Source: Marisediminitalea aggregata (GTDB lineage: Bacteria; Pseudomonadota; Gammaproteobacteria; Enterobacterales; Alteromonadaceae). Taken from it: DNA of 64,000 bases. Positions 15,521 through 24,437 of this stretch are shown piece after piece. The stretch lies in contig NZ_FQWD01000004.1 in assembly GCF_900129565.1 (NCBI RefSeq), forward strand, positions 310,001 through 374,000, read 5' to 3'. Made by a program: the position numbers and the translations under genes. The notes beneath the pieces are model-generated. The model worked only from the letters and a program-made list of their open reading frames with translations, was not told the DNA's origin and did not search any database. The first letter of the stretch is position 1. Each line of letters begins with the position of its first letter.

Positions 15521-17332
15521 TTGACTACGTCGAGTAAAAACGTGACAGAACACGCTCAAGCCAAAAAAATGGCCTATCAAATAATGACCAGCTTCGATAA
15601 AAACTATCGCTGGTTCAGTCGAATTACCCGCGGCGCGCAGGAGCGCTTTGAGAAAGGACACTGGCGTGATGCCCTTGCCGCTTCTAAAGAGCGTATCAGC
15701 ATATACGAACAAAGCCTGGCCGATGCCGTTGCCGATTTGTACGAACAAATCATCGTGCACCAAAAAGACGTTGAATTCTGGCATGCGTTGAAAGCGGCTT
15801 TCGCCAACCTGATAGAAAGCCATCCGCAGTACGAACTGGCTGAAACCTTCTACAACTCCGTTATCGGAAAAGTATTTCGGCACAGGTCTATCGACAACAA
15901 CATTATGTTTGTATTGCCAAGCCGGTGCTTCTTGCCCGGACAGGACCGGGCAAAAGTCATTCACAGTTTCGACACCAAAACCACCGTGGCGGAAATGTAC
16001 GAAGCCATTTTTGCCTGCTATCGCTTTAATATCCCGTTTGAAGATCGCACCAGGGACATGCAGTTCCTCGACGATGCCTTGCGCAATCGACTTACCAAAC
16101 AAGAACTCGGCAGTGTATCTGCGGTAGAAATGCTGAAATCGGTATTTTATCGCGGTAAAGCGGCTTATTTGATTGGCCGCATTAAGATGCCCGAGCAAAC
16201 CCTGCCGTTCGTCATTGCATTGCAGACCAACGATAGCAATGCCCTGTTTGTAGACGCGCTGCTCACGGACCGCCATGATCTTAGCGTTATTTTTGGCTTT
16301 GCCCGCTCTTATTTTATGGCAGATACCCAATACCCGGGCGAACTGGTTGCTTACCTGCACGAGTTAATGCCCAACAAAAAAGTGTTCGAATTGTATATTG
16401 CCCTGGGCCACTACAAACATGGCAAAACGGTGTTTTACCGCAACTTTTTACAACACATGGACAAATCTGACGACGCCTTCGAAATCGCGCCGGGTATTCG
16501 CGGTTTAGTGATGATGGTGTTTCACCTGCCTTCTTACGGTGTGGTGTTTAAGATCATTAAAGACGAGTTTGCTGAAAGCAAAAAAATCACCCGCGAACAC
16601 GTTATCGATCGCTATCGGCTGGTAAAAATGTCCGACCGGGTCGGACGTATGGCAGATACGCACGAATACGTGAATTTTCGTTTCCCGCTGCACCGGGTAC
16701 ACCCTGATTTATTGGCCGAACTGCAGGAAACCTGCGCGTCCAGTGTCAGCATCAGCGGTGATGAACTGGTGATCAAGCACTTGTATATCGAGCGAAAAAT
16801 GACGCCGCTCAACCTGTTCCTACAACAGGAAACCGACCCACAGAAATTAGAAAATGCGATTGACGAGCTCGGCACCTGTATTAAACAAATAGCCATGGCT
16901 AACATCTTCCCCGGCGACATGCTGCATAAGAATTTTGGCATCACCCGTCACGGCAGGGTCATATTTTATGACTACGATGAAATTTGTTTGATGAGCGAGC
17001 GTAACTTCCGTGATATTCCGAAGTCAGACGATCCTTACGCCCTTGATACCTTGTCTGTTGCACCAAGTGATGTTTTCCCGGAGCAATTCGAGCACTTTAT
17101 TGTGGGTAAGCGACCATTCAAAGAAATGCTGAAAGCCAAACACGGCGACCTGATGACCTCCGAATACTGGCGCCGCGTGCAGAAAGAAACATCTAAAGGG
17201 GAAATCCATAACTTCACCCCTTACCCACAATCCCGTCGGTTCAGCCGCCACCCGGACAGACTCGCGCAATCAACCCCAGCTACGTCTGCTTCAACCAATA
17301 ACGACGCGAAAACGAGTGATGAATTGTCGTAG
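15521..17332 (+). CDS. aceK: Isocitrate dehydrogenase kinase/phosphatase
   Basis: Bifunctional enzyme that phosphorylates and reactivates isocitrate dehydrogenase, controlling flux between the TCA cycle and glyoxylate bypass. The open frame has about 603 residues against roughly 580 in the family. Recognisable parts are ITRGAQERFE near the N-terminus, the ATP-site strand VVFKIIKDEF near 345, and the metal-site segment YDYDEICL near 486. The start is uncertain: TTG at 15521 has AAGG 11 bases upstream, while the GTG at 15541 is nearly as good. Unlike in E. coli, no aceB or aceA is adjacent. The last 30 residues (SQSRRFSRHPDRL onward) look disordered. Confidence 0.95.
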   Translation: MTTSSKNVTEHAQAKKMAYQIMTSFDKNYRWFSRITRGAQERFEKGHWRDALAASKERISIYEQSLADAVADLYEQIIVHQKDVEFWHALKAAFANLIESHPQYELAETFYNSVIGKVFRHRSIDNNIMFVLPSRCFLPGQDRAKVIHSFDTKTTVAEMYEAIFACYRFNIPFEDRTRDMQFLDDALRNRLTKQELGSVSAVEMLKSVFYRGKAAYLIGRIKMPEQTLPFVIALQTNDSNALFVDALLTDRHDLSVIFGFARSYFMADTQYPGELVAYLHELMPNKKVFELYIALGHYKHGKTVFYRNFLQHMDKSDDAFEIAPGIRGLVMMVFHLPSYGVVFKIIKDEFAESKKITREHVIDRYRLVKMSDRVGRMADTHEYVNFRFPLHRVHPDLLAELQETCASSVSISGDELVIKHLYIERKMTPLNLFLQQETDPQKLENAIDELGTCIKQIAMANIFPGDMLHKNFGITRHGRVIFYDYDEICLMSERNFRDIPKSDDPYALDTLSVAPSDVFPEQFEHFIVGKRPFKEMLKAKHGDLMTSEYWRRVQKETSKGEIHNFTPYPQSRRFSRHPDRLAQSTPATSASTNNDAKTSDELS

Positions 17333-17385
17333 TGCCGAACCATCGAACTACAGCATCTCGACAATGAATCAAACACCCTACGTTA

Positions 17386-17414
17386 CTCACCCATGGCAGG
17401 CGCCATGGGCTGAG
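17386..17414. terminator. Strong hairpin after aceK, no T-run
   Basis: CTCACCCATGGC pairs with GCCATGGGCTGAG around a 3-base loop, leaving one bulged base. There is no T-tract on either side, so it may stabilise or end the convergent transcripts of aceK and the MAPEG gene rather than act as a standard intrinsic terminator. Confidence 0.4.
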
Positions 17415-17470
17415 TAAACGTGTCTGGAAAAAAGTATTGCTGAAGTGTAGCTATAAGCTGAAACGGGTAC

Positions 17471-17854
17471 CTACATTGCAGTAATAAACAACGCAATACT
17501 GATCGCCAACCCTGCAACAAAAGCCACACTCCGCAGGGTATTCCACGCATACCAGTAGCAGAATAAATACAGAATCCGGCATGCAACAAAGCTCAGTGCT
17601 AATGCGATGTGGGTGGCGCCAACAGACGAAGTCGCCAGCACAACCAACGCGGCTGGGGCGAAATAGGTGATGGCTTCAAAGCAATTGTAATGCGCAGCAT
17701 TTGCCCTTGCCCCAAAGCCCTTGAGCGACTGTTGCTGTTCCCGGGGTAACGCGTTGTCGTAACCGCCATGCCGATGCATTGCCACCGCCAGCGGTATTTT
17801 AGCCAGAAATGGCATAATACAGACGAGCAACAAACAACTTACATATAACGTCAT
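17471..17854 (-). CDS. MAPEG-family membrane protein
   Basis: A 127-residue, four-helix membrane protein. The features are a first helix with PFLAKIP, a loop GGYDNALPREQQ, then GFGARANAAHYNCFEAITYFAPA, which is the MAPEG signature (R-A-x-x-A-x-x-N-x-x-E). Bacterial MAPEG proteins are related to microsomal glutathione transferases, but most have no known substrate. It is followed on the minus strand by the stem-loop at 17386-17414. Confidence 0.85.
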   Translation of the reverse strand: MTLYVSCLLLVCIMPFLAKIPLAVAMHRHGGYDNALPREQQQSLKGFGARANAAHYNCFEAITYFAPAALVVLATSSVGATHIALALSFVACRILYLFCYWYAWNTLRSVAFVAGLAISIALFITAM

Positions 17855-17887
17855 CAGATTCCCTCCTTCAGGCTGTTAGCGCAGCGG

Positions 17888-18415
17888 CTATTGGCGTTGC
17901 ATAAAAATAGTAACTTCGGCCATGACCAACCCAAACTTTTTAATGTACGAGCGGTTCATCAGTGTGTCATTGTCCAGCGCCCAGAACCAATCGTCAAACA
18001 CAACTGTGTACGTGGTGTCATCAACAGGCAGGTCCATGGAATAGGTAAAATTGAAAGCATTACCGTATGGCTTGCCTTTGGCCACGTCGAGGATATCAGA
18101 AGCTTGGCCGGTATAGGTGCCGTCTGCCTCTGGCGTAATCCTCCAAATCCTTGATTCAGGCCCTTCCCCCAGCGAGTAAGTGAAACGCTCGTCTAACACC
18201 AATACGTTGCCGTCCATGCTACCGACAATATCAACCGTGAAGCGCTGCACCACTTCACCGGAACGGTTTTGCACAATTCCCCAGGCTTTTACATCACCCT
18301 TGAAAAAACGCTCTAACGAAAATGCCGGTGTGTGTTGTTTATATGTCTCTCCGTCGATGGACACACTGCAACCCGCCACAACAATGCATAATAATAGTAA
18401 TCCTAAATACCGCAT
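17888..18415 (-). CDS. DUF3833 lipoprotein
   Basis: A 175-residue lipoprotein: the signal ends in the lipobox VAGC with Cys16. Downstream, FFKGDVKAWGIVQNRSGEVVQRF, ITPEADGTYTGQASDI and DDWFWALDNDTLMNRSYIKKFG are the pattern of DUF3833. The function is not established. Its ATG overlaps the stop of the upstream chalcone-isomerase-like gene by one base (TAATG), so the two are translationally coupled and probably act together in the envelope. Confidence 0.88.
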   Translation of the reverse strand: MRYLGLLLLCIVVAGCSVSIDGETYKQHTPAFSLERFFKGDVKAWGIVQNRSGEVVQRFTVDIVGSMDGNVLVLDERFTYSLGEGPESRIWRITPEADGTYTGQASDILDVAKGKPYGNAFNFTYSMDLPVDDTTYTVVFDDWFWALDNDTLMNRSYIKKFGLVMAEVTIFMQRQ

Positions 18416-18981
18416 TACTTTGCTACTCCTGCTAATAACTTGTTCCTGAACTCAGGTTCGCTGGTTTGCTCCCCTAACCAAATTGCAAAAAACCGTGACG
18501 CAAACCCCGGCGCTTCAATATCACCAAGCAACGAACCGTTGAGGTAAAACCGCGCGCTACCGTTGTCCAGATATACACCGGTCAGCGTGTCACCGCTGGT
18601 CACATCCGGAAACAGATCGCGCATCAGCGGTAACCAACGGTCTAAGTCGGCGCGACTCACACCAGACTGTCTGCGCATTTCCTTAACGGAACGTGACGCA
18701 ATGTCCTCACCGTCAAAGTCACGCAGATAAGTGAGCGACAACGCATAGGGCGAATTGGCTTGCCATTTGCCCTCAGGGGCAAACAAGGTGGCGTCATACA
18801 CATCCCAGAACAACACTGAAAAACGGCCGGACCCCACTGGCTCTGCGCCGGGTACTTCGGCATCGATAAAAGGACTTACCAAAGACTCACTCCTCGCTTC
18901 TGTACCCAGCGCTATGACGAACAACAATGCGGCGCTAATCTGCAAGCCCGATTGCCACGCTTTCTTTGCTATTAACTTCAT
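18415..18981 (-). CDS. Secreted chalcone isomerase-like protein
   Basis: About 188 residues with an N-terminal signal peptide (MKLIAKKAWQS, then a hydrophobic core, cleavage probably after EARS or nearby). The body shows the bacterial chalcone-isomerase-fold pattern (VGSGRFSVLFWDVYDATLFAP; LTYLRDFDGEDIA; GVYLDNGSARFYLNG; FASRFFAIWLGE). Family members are usually non-catalytic or of unknown function, possibly binding fatty acids. The ATG at 18981 is preferred over in-frame GTG and TTG codons slightly upstream because it starts directly at the signal peptide. It is coupled to the DUF3833 lipoprotein gene by a TAATG overlap. Confidence 0.82.
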   Translation of the reverse strand: MKLIAKKAWQSGLQISAALLFVIALGTEARSESLVSPFIDAEVPGAEPVGSGRFSVLFWDVYDATLFAPEGKWQANSPYALSLTYLRDFDGEDIASRSVKEMRRQSGVSRADLDRWLPLMRDLFPDVTSGDTLTGVYLDNGSARFYLNGSLLGDIEAPGFASRFFAIWLGEQTSEPEFRNKLLAGVAK

Positions 18982-19084
18982 TGATTTCACATTACCGACC
19001 AATGGAATTACACTGTGCCTTTTATACCTGCTGCACCTGTAAAATGATCACTCTGAACCCCGCTGTCGACGTTGTCCTGTTCCC

Positions 19085-19996
19085 ATGAGCAACCATTTTA
19101 ATGTAGAGCAAAAACTGGGGATCAAACTTCCCACTCCGTTACAGTCATTCTCACCAGACTGGCCTGGGGCAGAACGGGTGTCGATTCACATTAAACGCGA
19201 CGACCTGATACACTCGGTGGTGTCTGGCAATAAATGGCGAAAATTAAGCGGTGTGTTTTCAGATCCGGCCACGCTGCCGAATGCCATACTGAGTTTTGGC
19301 GGCGGCTTTTCGAATCACCTGCATGCACTCGGTTATTGCTGTCATCAGTTGAATATTCCGTTTACAGCCCTGGTGCGTGGAGATTACTCTGCCAATCCAA
19401 CGCCCATGTTGCGTGACCTCATCAACTGGGGTACCCGGATCCGTTACGTCAATCGTATTGAATATAGTCGACGCCATGACCACGATTACCTGAATCAACT
19501 TCGCCTTGCGCATCCTGACACGACCCTGATCCCTGAAGGCGGCAGCCAGCAGGCGGCCCTGACCGGCGTGCAGTCGGTAATCACAGAAACCGAACACAAT
19601 TTTGATGTGGTTATATGCCCGGTTGCCAGCGGCGCCACGCTGGCCGGACTAATTACCGCTTTGGAGCCACAACAACGGGCGATGGGTATTGCAGTTCTGA
19701 AAGGGGTTGGTTATCTTGAGTCTCTCGTTGAACAATTTTTACCCGCCAGAACAGACAACTGGCATATTGCGCATGACTTTCATCACGGGGGTTATGCAAA
19801 GACATCAGCGCCCCTGCTGACTCTGATTCAATCAGTAAGCGAACAGCACCAGCTTCCTCTGGAGCCCGTTTACAGTGGCAAAGTGTTGTTTGCGTTAAAA
19901 AGTATGCTGGCGTCGCACGTTTTTGCGCAAGGCTCGCGAATTCTGGTGTTGCATACAGGGGGGCTACAGGGAGCGCGTTCAACGAAGGTTGAATGA
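19085..19996 (+). CDS. D-cysteine desulfhydrase / ACC deaminase family PLP enzyme
   Basis: A 303-residue fold-type II PLP enzyme. HIKRDDLIHSVVSGNKWRKLSG near residue 40 holds the PLP lysine. SFGGGFSNHLHALGY matches the SNH substrate motif of the family, and VASGATLAGL is the phosphate loop. The second-shell motif seen in true ACC deaminases cannot be judged here, so substrate (D-cysteine or another amino acid) is open. It starts with ATG 104 bases right of the divergent chalcone-isomerase-like gene. Confidence 0.85.
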   Translation: MSNHFNVEQKLGIKLPTPLQSFSPDWPGAERVSIHIKRDDLIHSVVSGNKWRKLSGVFSDPATLPNAILSFGGGFSNHLHALGYCCHQLNIPFTALVRGDYSANPTPMLRDLINWGTRIRYVNRIEYSRRHDHDYLNQLRLAHPDTTLIPEGGSQQAALTGVQSVITETEHNFDVVICPVASGATLAGLITALEPQQRAMGIAVLKGVGYLESLVEQFLPARTDNWHIAHDFHHGGYAKTSAPLLTLIQSVSEQHQLPLEPVYSGKVLFALKSMLASHVFAQGSRILVLHTGGLQGARSTKVE

Positions 19997-20057
19997 TCTG
20001 TTGAAGCATGACAGGCGTTTTAACTACAACCTCACAAGCATAACGACAGGAGATTTC

Positions 20058-20465
20058 ATGAGCGATGTTCATACCGGCTTTTCACGCCCCAGTCAGTTAC
20101 TGATTGATAGGGCTTTGGTACTGTGCAAAGTGCTGCTGCGTATGGAAAATTCGTTTTACCCTTTTGCGGCTATTTATGAAAATGGTCGCATTGGCTGTTT
20201 GTTTTCCGACGATCACGGTGTTGAAAACCCGGGCGAAATGCAATTACTTGAGCATTTGCAGTGGCGCATTATCGACAACATCACCGACAACGACGCTTAT
20301 GCGACACTGGTTTATGCCGCTCAAATTGAAATCAACGACAAACAGGCACAAGATGCTATTGTTATAACGTTATGTGAACCAAATAAACCCGAACGCTCGG
20401 TGGTATACCCTTATTACCGGAGTAACCAACGCATTATTCTGGCGCCTCCGTTAATTGAAAAATAG
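20058..20465 (+). CDS. Conserved-looking hypothetical protein
   Basis: A 135-residue soluble protein starting at an ATG with AGGAG seven bases upstream, 61 bases after the PLP enzyme. The frame is open further left, but this start has the ribosome-binding site. It contains LEHLQWRIIDNITDNDAYATLVYAAQIEI and a C-terminal YPYYRSNQRIILAPPLIEK. No domain is recognised, and there is no signal peptide or membrane helix. Confidence 0.7.
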   Translation: MSDVHTGFSRPSQLLIDRALVLCKVLLRMENSFYPFAAIYENGRIGCLFSDDHGVENPGEMQLLEHLQWRIIDNITDNDAYATLVYAAQIEINDKQAQDAIVITLCEPNKPERSVVYPYYRSNQRIILAPPLIEK

Positions 20466-20513
20466 CTGTCAAAATCAGCTGTTAACTTTATCGCCACAGA
20501 CACACGACTTTGC

Positions 20514-20541
20514 TTGCCAAAATTCAACTGTCTGATAGCAT
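20514..20541 (+). promoter_or_regulatory. Candidate sigma70 promoter of the norspermidine genes
   Basis: TTGCCA (20514-20519), a 16-base spacer and TAGCAT (20536-20541) lie 40 bases before the ATG of the carboxynorspermidine synthase gene. Moderate match only. Confidence 0.3.
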
Positions 20542-20580
20542 TCACCCCAAATTTACCTCCATAATAAAAGGGATAAAGAT

Positions 20581-21783
20581 ATGTCTCGTGTTTTGATTAT
20601 TGGTGCCGGTGGCGTCGCGACAGTAACCATTAAAAAATGTGCCCGTTTACCAGAGTATTTTGATGAAATTTACCTGGCCAGCCGCACCGTTTCAAAATGT
20701 GAAGCGCTGCAACAGGAAGTTGGCGCAGACCGCGTAAAAGGCGTATTCGCAGTTGACGCAGACGACGCGAAAGCCGTTGAAGCGTTAATTAACGAAGTTA
20801 AGCCTGATCTGGTGGTTAACCTGGCACTACCGTACCAGGATCTGCCTATTATGGACGCGTGTTTAGCAACCAAAACAGACTACCTGGATACCGCGAACTA
20901 CGAGCCAAAAGACGAAGCTAAATTCGAATACAGCTGGCAGTGGGCGTATCAGGACAAATTCAAAGATGCAGGCATTATGGCACTGCTGGGCAGTGGCTTT
21001 GATCCAGGTGTAACTAACGTTTACACAGCCTACGCCGCCAAGCACTACTTCGACGAAATCCACTACCTGGATATCGTCGATTGTAATGGCGGTGACCACG
21101 GTCAAGCGTTTGCAACTAACTTTAACCCTGAAATCAACATTCGCGAGATCACCCAGCGCGGTCGTTTCTGGGAAAATGGCGAATGGAAAGAAACTGATCC
21201 ATTGAGCGTACGTGAAGATCTGGACTACCAGAACATTGGTGTGCGTGCGTCATACCTGATGTTCCACGAAGAACTGGAATCCATTGTTAAGCACTTCCCT
21301 ACCCTGAAGCGCGCGCGTTTTTGGATGACTTTCGGCGATGCTTACCTGAACCACCTGCGCGTGCTGGAAGGCATTGGCATGACCAGCATCGAGCCAGTTG
21401 AATTCCAAGGCCAGAAAATCGTCCCTCTGGAGTTCCTGAAAGCAGTATTACCCAACCCAGGCTCACTGGCAGAAGGCTACACCGGCATGACCTGTATCGG
21501 TACGTATATTACCGGTGTGAAAGACGGCAAAGAAAAGACCATCTTCATCTACAACAACTGTGACCACGCAGTGTGTAATGAAGAAGTGGGCGCTCAGGCA
21601 GTGTCTTACACAACAGGCGTTCCAGCCATGATTGGCGCGATGATGATGTTGCAAGGCAAATGGCATAAGCCAGGCGTGTGGAACATGGAACAATTCGATC
21701 CAGACCCATTCATGGACGAGCTGAACAAGCACGGCCTGCCATGGCATGTACTGGAATGTGACAGCAGTCCGTTTGCTAAATAA
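20581..21783 (+). CDS. Carboxynorspermidine/carboxyspermidine synthase
   Basis: A 400-residue saccharopine-dehydrogenase-family enzyme that joins a diamine to aspartate semialdehyde with NADPH. The N-terminus has the Rossmann motif VLIIGAGGVATVTIKK. The features DTANYEPKDEAKFEYSW, LGSGFDPGVTNVYTAY and DCNGGDHG are typical of the carboxynorspermidine synthase subgroup. The assignment is strongly supported by the next gene, nspC, 15 bases downstream. Together they give norspermidine or spermidine independently of S-adenosylmethionine decarboxylase. Which polyamine is made depends on whether diaminopropane or putrescine is available, which the window does not show. Confidence 0.93.
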   Translation: MSRVLIIGAGGVATVTIKKCARLPEYFDEIYLASRTVSKCEALQQEVGADRVKGVFAVDADDAKAVEALINEVKPDLVVNLALPYQDLPIMDACLATKTDYLDTANYEPKDEAKFEYSWQWAYQDKFKDAGIMALLGSGFDPGVTNVYTAYAAKHYFDEIHYLDIVDCNGGDHGQAFATNFNPEINIREITQRGRFWENGEWKETDPLSVREDLDYQNIGVRASYLMFHEELESIVKHFPTLKRARFWMTFGDAYLNHLRVLEGIGMTSIEPVEFQGQKIVPLEFLKAVLPNPGSLAEGYTGMTCIGTYITGVKDGKEKTIFIYNNCDHAVCNEEVGAQAVSYTTGVPAMIGAMMMLQGKWHKPGVWNMEQFDPDPFMDELNKHGLPWHVLECDSSPFAK

Positions 21784-21798
21784 TCCCGGAGAGCAGCC

Positions 21799-22929
21799 TT
21801 GACTGATTTAACCCAGCGTACCGATATCCCTTCACCCTGCTATGTGCTGGAAGAAGCGAAGCTGGTGCGCAACCTTGAGCTTATGAAACGCGTGCAGGAC
21901 GAGTCTGGCGCGCGCATCATTCTGGCCCTGAAAGGCTTTTCCATGTGGTCGAGCTTCGACATCATAAAACCCTATCTGCACGGCGCAACTGCCAGTTCAG
22001 TATGGGAAGCCAAGCTCGCCAGTGAAATGGGCAAAGAAGTGCATGCTTTTTCACCTGCATACAAACCTCAGGATATGGTGGAGCTGGCAAAACTGGTTAA
22101 CCATATTTCGTTCAACAGTCTGGGCCAGTGGCAACGCTATCAGGACCAACTTCCAGGGGTGTCTCAAGGTTTGCGGGTCAATCCGGAGCATCAGGAAGCA
22201 GAAACGCCTTTATATGACCCGGCAGCACCAGGCTCTCGCCTCGGTATTCGCGCCGCGGAGCTGGAAGGCGTTGATCTGAGCGGCATTGAAGGCTTTCACT
22301 GCCACAACCTGTGTGAGTGTGATTCGTTTGCAACCGAGCGTACGCTTAAAGCACTGGAAACTCGCTTTGGTAAATGGTTCGGTCAACTCAAGTGGCTAAA
22401 TCTGGGCGGCGGGCATTTGATGACCCGCGCCGGGTACGACGTTGATCATCTGATCAATACGCTGAAAGACTTCAAATCACGCTATCCGCATCTGGACGTA
22501 ATTTTGGAGCCGGGCTCAGCGGTAGCGTGGCAAACCGGTCCGTTGATTGCCGAAGTCGTCGACATTGTCGAAAACGAAGGCAAGATTGCGATTCTGGATA
22601 TTTCTGCCACCGCGCATATGCCGGACGTGCTGGAAATGCCCTACCGCCCGACAATTTTAAACGCCGCCATGCCAGGCGACAAAGCATATGATTACAAACT
22701 GGGCGGTAACTCATGCCTGGCCGGTGACGTAATTGATGTGTACAGTTTTGATGAGCCGTTGAATATTGGTGACCGCTTGCAGTTTGAAGACATGATGCAC
22801 TACACCATGGTGAAAACCACGTTCTTCAATGGCGTGGAGCATCCGTCTATCGGCATTCTGCGCAGCGACGACACCTTTGAACTGGTGCGCCAGTTCGATT
22901 ACAGCGACTTTAAAGGCAAGTTGTCTTAA
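21799..22929 (+). CDS. nspC: Carboxynorspermidine decarboxylase
   Basis: PLP-dependent alanine-racemase-fold decarboxylase of 376 residues producing norspermidine (or spermidine) from its carboxy precursor. ILALKGFSMWS carries the PLP lysine (about residue 40). HCHNLCECD and LEPGSAVAW are family motifs, and GNSCLAGDVIDVY contains the active-site cysteine. The start is TTG, supported by GGAGAG six bases upstream. Second gene of the pair with the synthase, followed by a strong terminator. Confidence 0.95.
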   Translation: MTDLTQRTDIPSPCYVLEEAKLVRNLELMKRVQDESGARIILALKGFSMWSSFDIIKPYLHGATASSVWEAKLASEMGKEVHAFSPAYKPQDMVELAKLVNHISFNSLGQWQRYQDQLPGVSQGLRVNPEHQEAETPLYDPAAPGSRLGIRAAELEGVDLSGIEGFHCHNLCECDSFATERTLKALETRFGKWFGQLKWLNLGGGHLMTRAGYDVDHLINTLKDFKSRYPHLDVILEPGSAVAWQTGPLIAEVVDIVENEGKIAILDISATAHMPDVLEMPYRPTILNAAMPGDKAYDYKLGGNSCLAGDVIDVYSFDEPLNIGDRLQFEDMMHYTMVKTTFFNGVEHPSIGILRSDDTFELVRQFDYSDFKGKLS

Positions 22930-22935
22930 ACACAG

Positions 22936-22967
22936 AAAATGGGCAGCCAACCGCTGCCCATTTTTTT
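22936..22967. terminator. Bidirectional intrinsic terminator
   Basis: AAATGGGCAGC and GCTGCCCATTT pair around a CAACC loop and are followed by T8. The A-run on the left makes it work also for the convergent small gene at 22966-23232. Confidence 0.9.
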
Positions 22968-23232
22968 ACAAAATCCCTCTGCCCCGCTTAATACCGCTGT
23001 CACCAATCTTACCTTCCGCCAACACTTCATCATTTAATTTAATGGTAAAGGGCGAATTAGTTTTGCCCACAATGCTGTACTGAAAACCATAGATATGGTC
23101 GTCATGAAGGCGTAGCGTCGTACTTTTCACCGGTGAAACCAGCTCATAAATCCCGTCATCGATGTGCTCATCAATCACATCCACCAGCCAGTTACCGCGT
23201 TCAATATCTATGGATAGCTGCTTTTCGCGCAT
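22966..23232 (-). CDS. Hypothetical 88-residue protein
   Basis: A small soluble protein, MREKQLSIDIERGNWLVDVID at the start, acidic in the middle, and ending in a basic GIKRGRGIL. It looks like a single small beta-rich domain. The ATG at 23232 has GGGAGAG eight bases upstream. The open frame continues upstream, but that part lacks a ribosome-binding site. No family recognised. It is convergent with nspC and shares its terminator, overlapping it by two bases. Confidence 0.6.
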   Translation of the reverse strand: MREKQLSIDIERGNWLVDVIDEHIDDGIYELVSPVKSTTLRLHDDHIYGFQYSIVGKTNSPFTIKLNDEVLAEGKIGDSGIKRGRGIL

Positions 23233-23402
23233 GAAAAACTCTCCCTGGGAAAAAACCCGAAAACAACGTGACCTGAAAGAGAATACCAAACCGAACCCAC
23301 CGCAAGGCGCATAACGCTAACACAGTGAGGTCAGTTAAAATAAGGCTATAGGGTGACAATATTATTAGCGACACGCCCGTGACAACGTGCATGCGTTTTG
23401 AA

Positions 23403-24236
23403 TTATTCTAGGTCCAATCCCGCCTGGTACAAAGCGTTTTTCTTGAGCTGATAATGATCTGCGACAATAGCAGCGGCTTTTTTTAATGGAAGATCGGATT
23501 TGAGACGTTTAAGCAGTGCCATGGCTTCTTCTGGGATGTCATTTTGATCTACCTGCACCCCATCGATCATCAGCACAAACTCCCCTTTTTGATGCACAGG
23601 GTCTTCAGTAAGCCACTCAATCACATTTTCAGCGCTACCACTAATATAACGCTCGAAGGTCTTTGTCAGCTCTTTGGCCAGCACAATCTGACGCTCGTTA
23701 CCCAGTACCGCCTTGACATCGTTAATAGTATCCAGAATCCGACGCGGGGCTTCGTAGAACACCGTGGTATGAGGGCGTGATATCAGTGCTTCGAGAGCGT
23801 GTTGGCGTGCGACAGTTTTTACCGGTAAGAAACCTTCAAAAATGAACTTATCCGTTGCCAGACCCGAGGCGCTCAGGGCTGTAATGGCAGCACACGGACC
23901 AGGTAGTGCAATAACATCAATGCCTTGTTCACGACACCGACTCACCAGCTTATAGCCGGGATCGCTAATCAGCGGGGTGCCCGCGTCACTGATCAAGGCA
24001 ACCGACTCACCTTCCAGTATCTTCTGGCATAGCATCTGACTGCGCTTGTCTTCATTGTGGTCGTGTAACGACAGTGTTTTGGCCTGAATGCCTAAGTGCT
24101 GAAACAGCTTTGCACTGTGCCGGGTATCTTCTGCCGCAATCCACACGACCGATGACAAAACGTCAATGGCACGTTGCGTGATGTCCTGAAGGTTACCGAT
24201 GGGGGTAGGCACAATGTAAAGAGAGGATGAACTCAT
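23403..24236 (-). CDS. rsmI: 16S rRNA 2'-O-methyltransferase RsmI
   Basis: About 277 residues. SAM-dependent tetrapyrrole-methylase-fold enzyme that 2'-O-methylates C1402 of 16S rRNA. Motifs: LYIVPTPIGNLQDITQRA at the N-terminus, AEDTRHSAKL, LISDAGTPLISDPGYKLV and LPGPCAAITALSASGL, all diagnostic. The C-terminal helical domain ends in KNALYQAGLDLE. The start is the ATG at 24236, with a GTG five codons earlier as an alternative. It is divergent from lpoA, as in E. coli. Confidence 0.97.
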   Translation of the reverse strand: MSSSSLYIVPTPIGNLQDITQRAIDVLSSVVWIAAEDTRHSAKLFQHLGIQAKTLSLHDHNEDKRSQMLCQKILEGESVALISDAGTPLISDPGYKLVSRCREQGIDVIALPGPCAAITALSASGLATDKFIFEGFLPVKTVARQHALEALISRPHTTVFYEAPRRILDTINDVKAVLGNERQIVLAKELTKTFERYISGSAENVIEWLTEDPVHQKGEFVLMIDGVQVDQNDIPEEAMALLKRLKSDLPLKKAAAIVADHYQLKKNALYQAGLDLE

Positions 24237-24437
24237 GAGTGTATTCCGCACTGAAAACTGCGCGTAATATACCCTGATGCGACACAGGTTAAAACCACAC
24301 GCTAACCATTGCTGCGAAATACCCTGAACATAAGGCCGGATTTACCAATATTGCTTAGATTTTGCAGACGAGTCAGTTACACTGAGGTCATAGCGATCCG
24401 CCCGGCGGATACATCAATGAACATTTGCAGGATGATT

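Noticed and set aside
15422-16360. 312-codon minus-strand open frame opposite aceK
   Set aside because: Antisense shadow of aceK, whose protein sequence is clearly the real one; no start signal.
24394-24412. ATCCGCC/GGCGGAT hairpin upstream of lpoA
   Set aside because: Short stem without T-tract and within the likely leader; no function can be supported.
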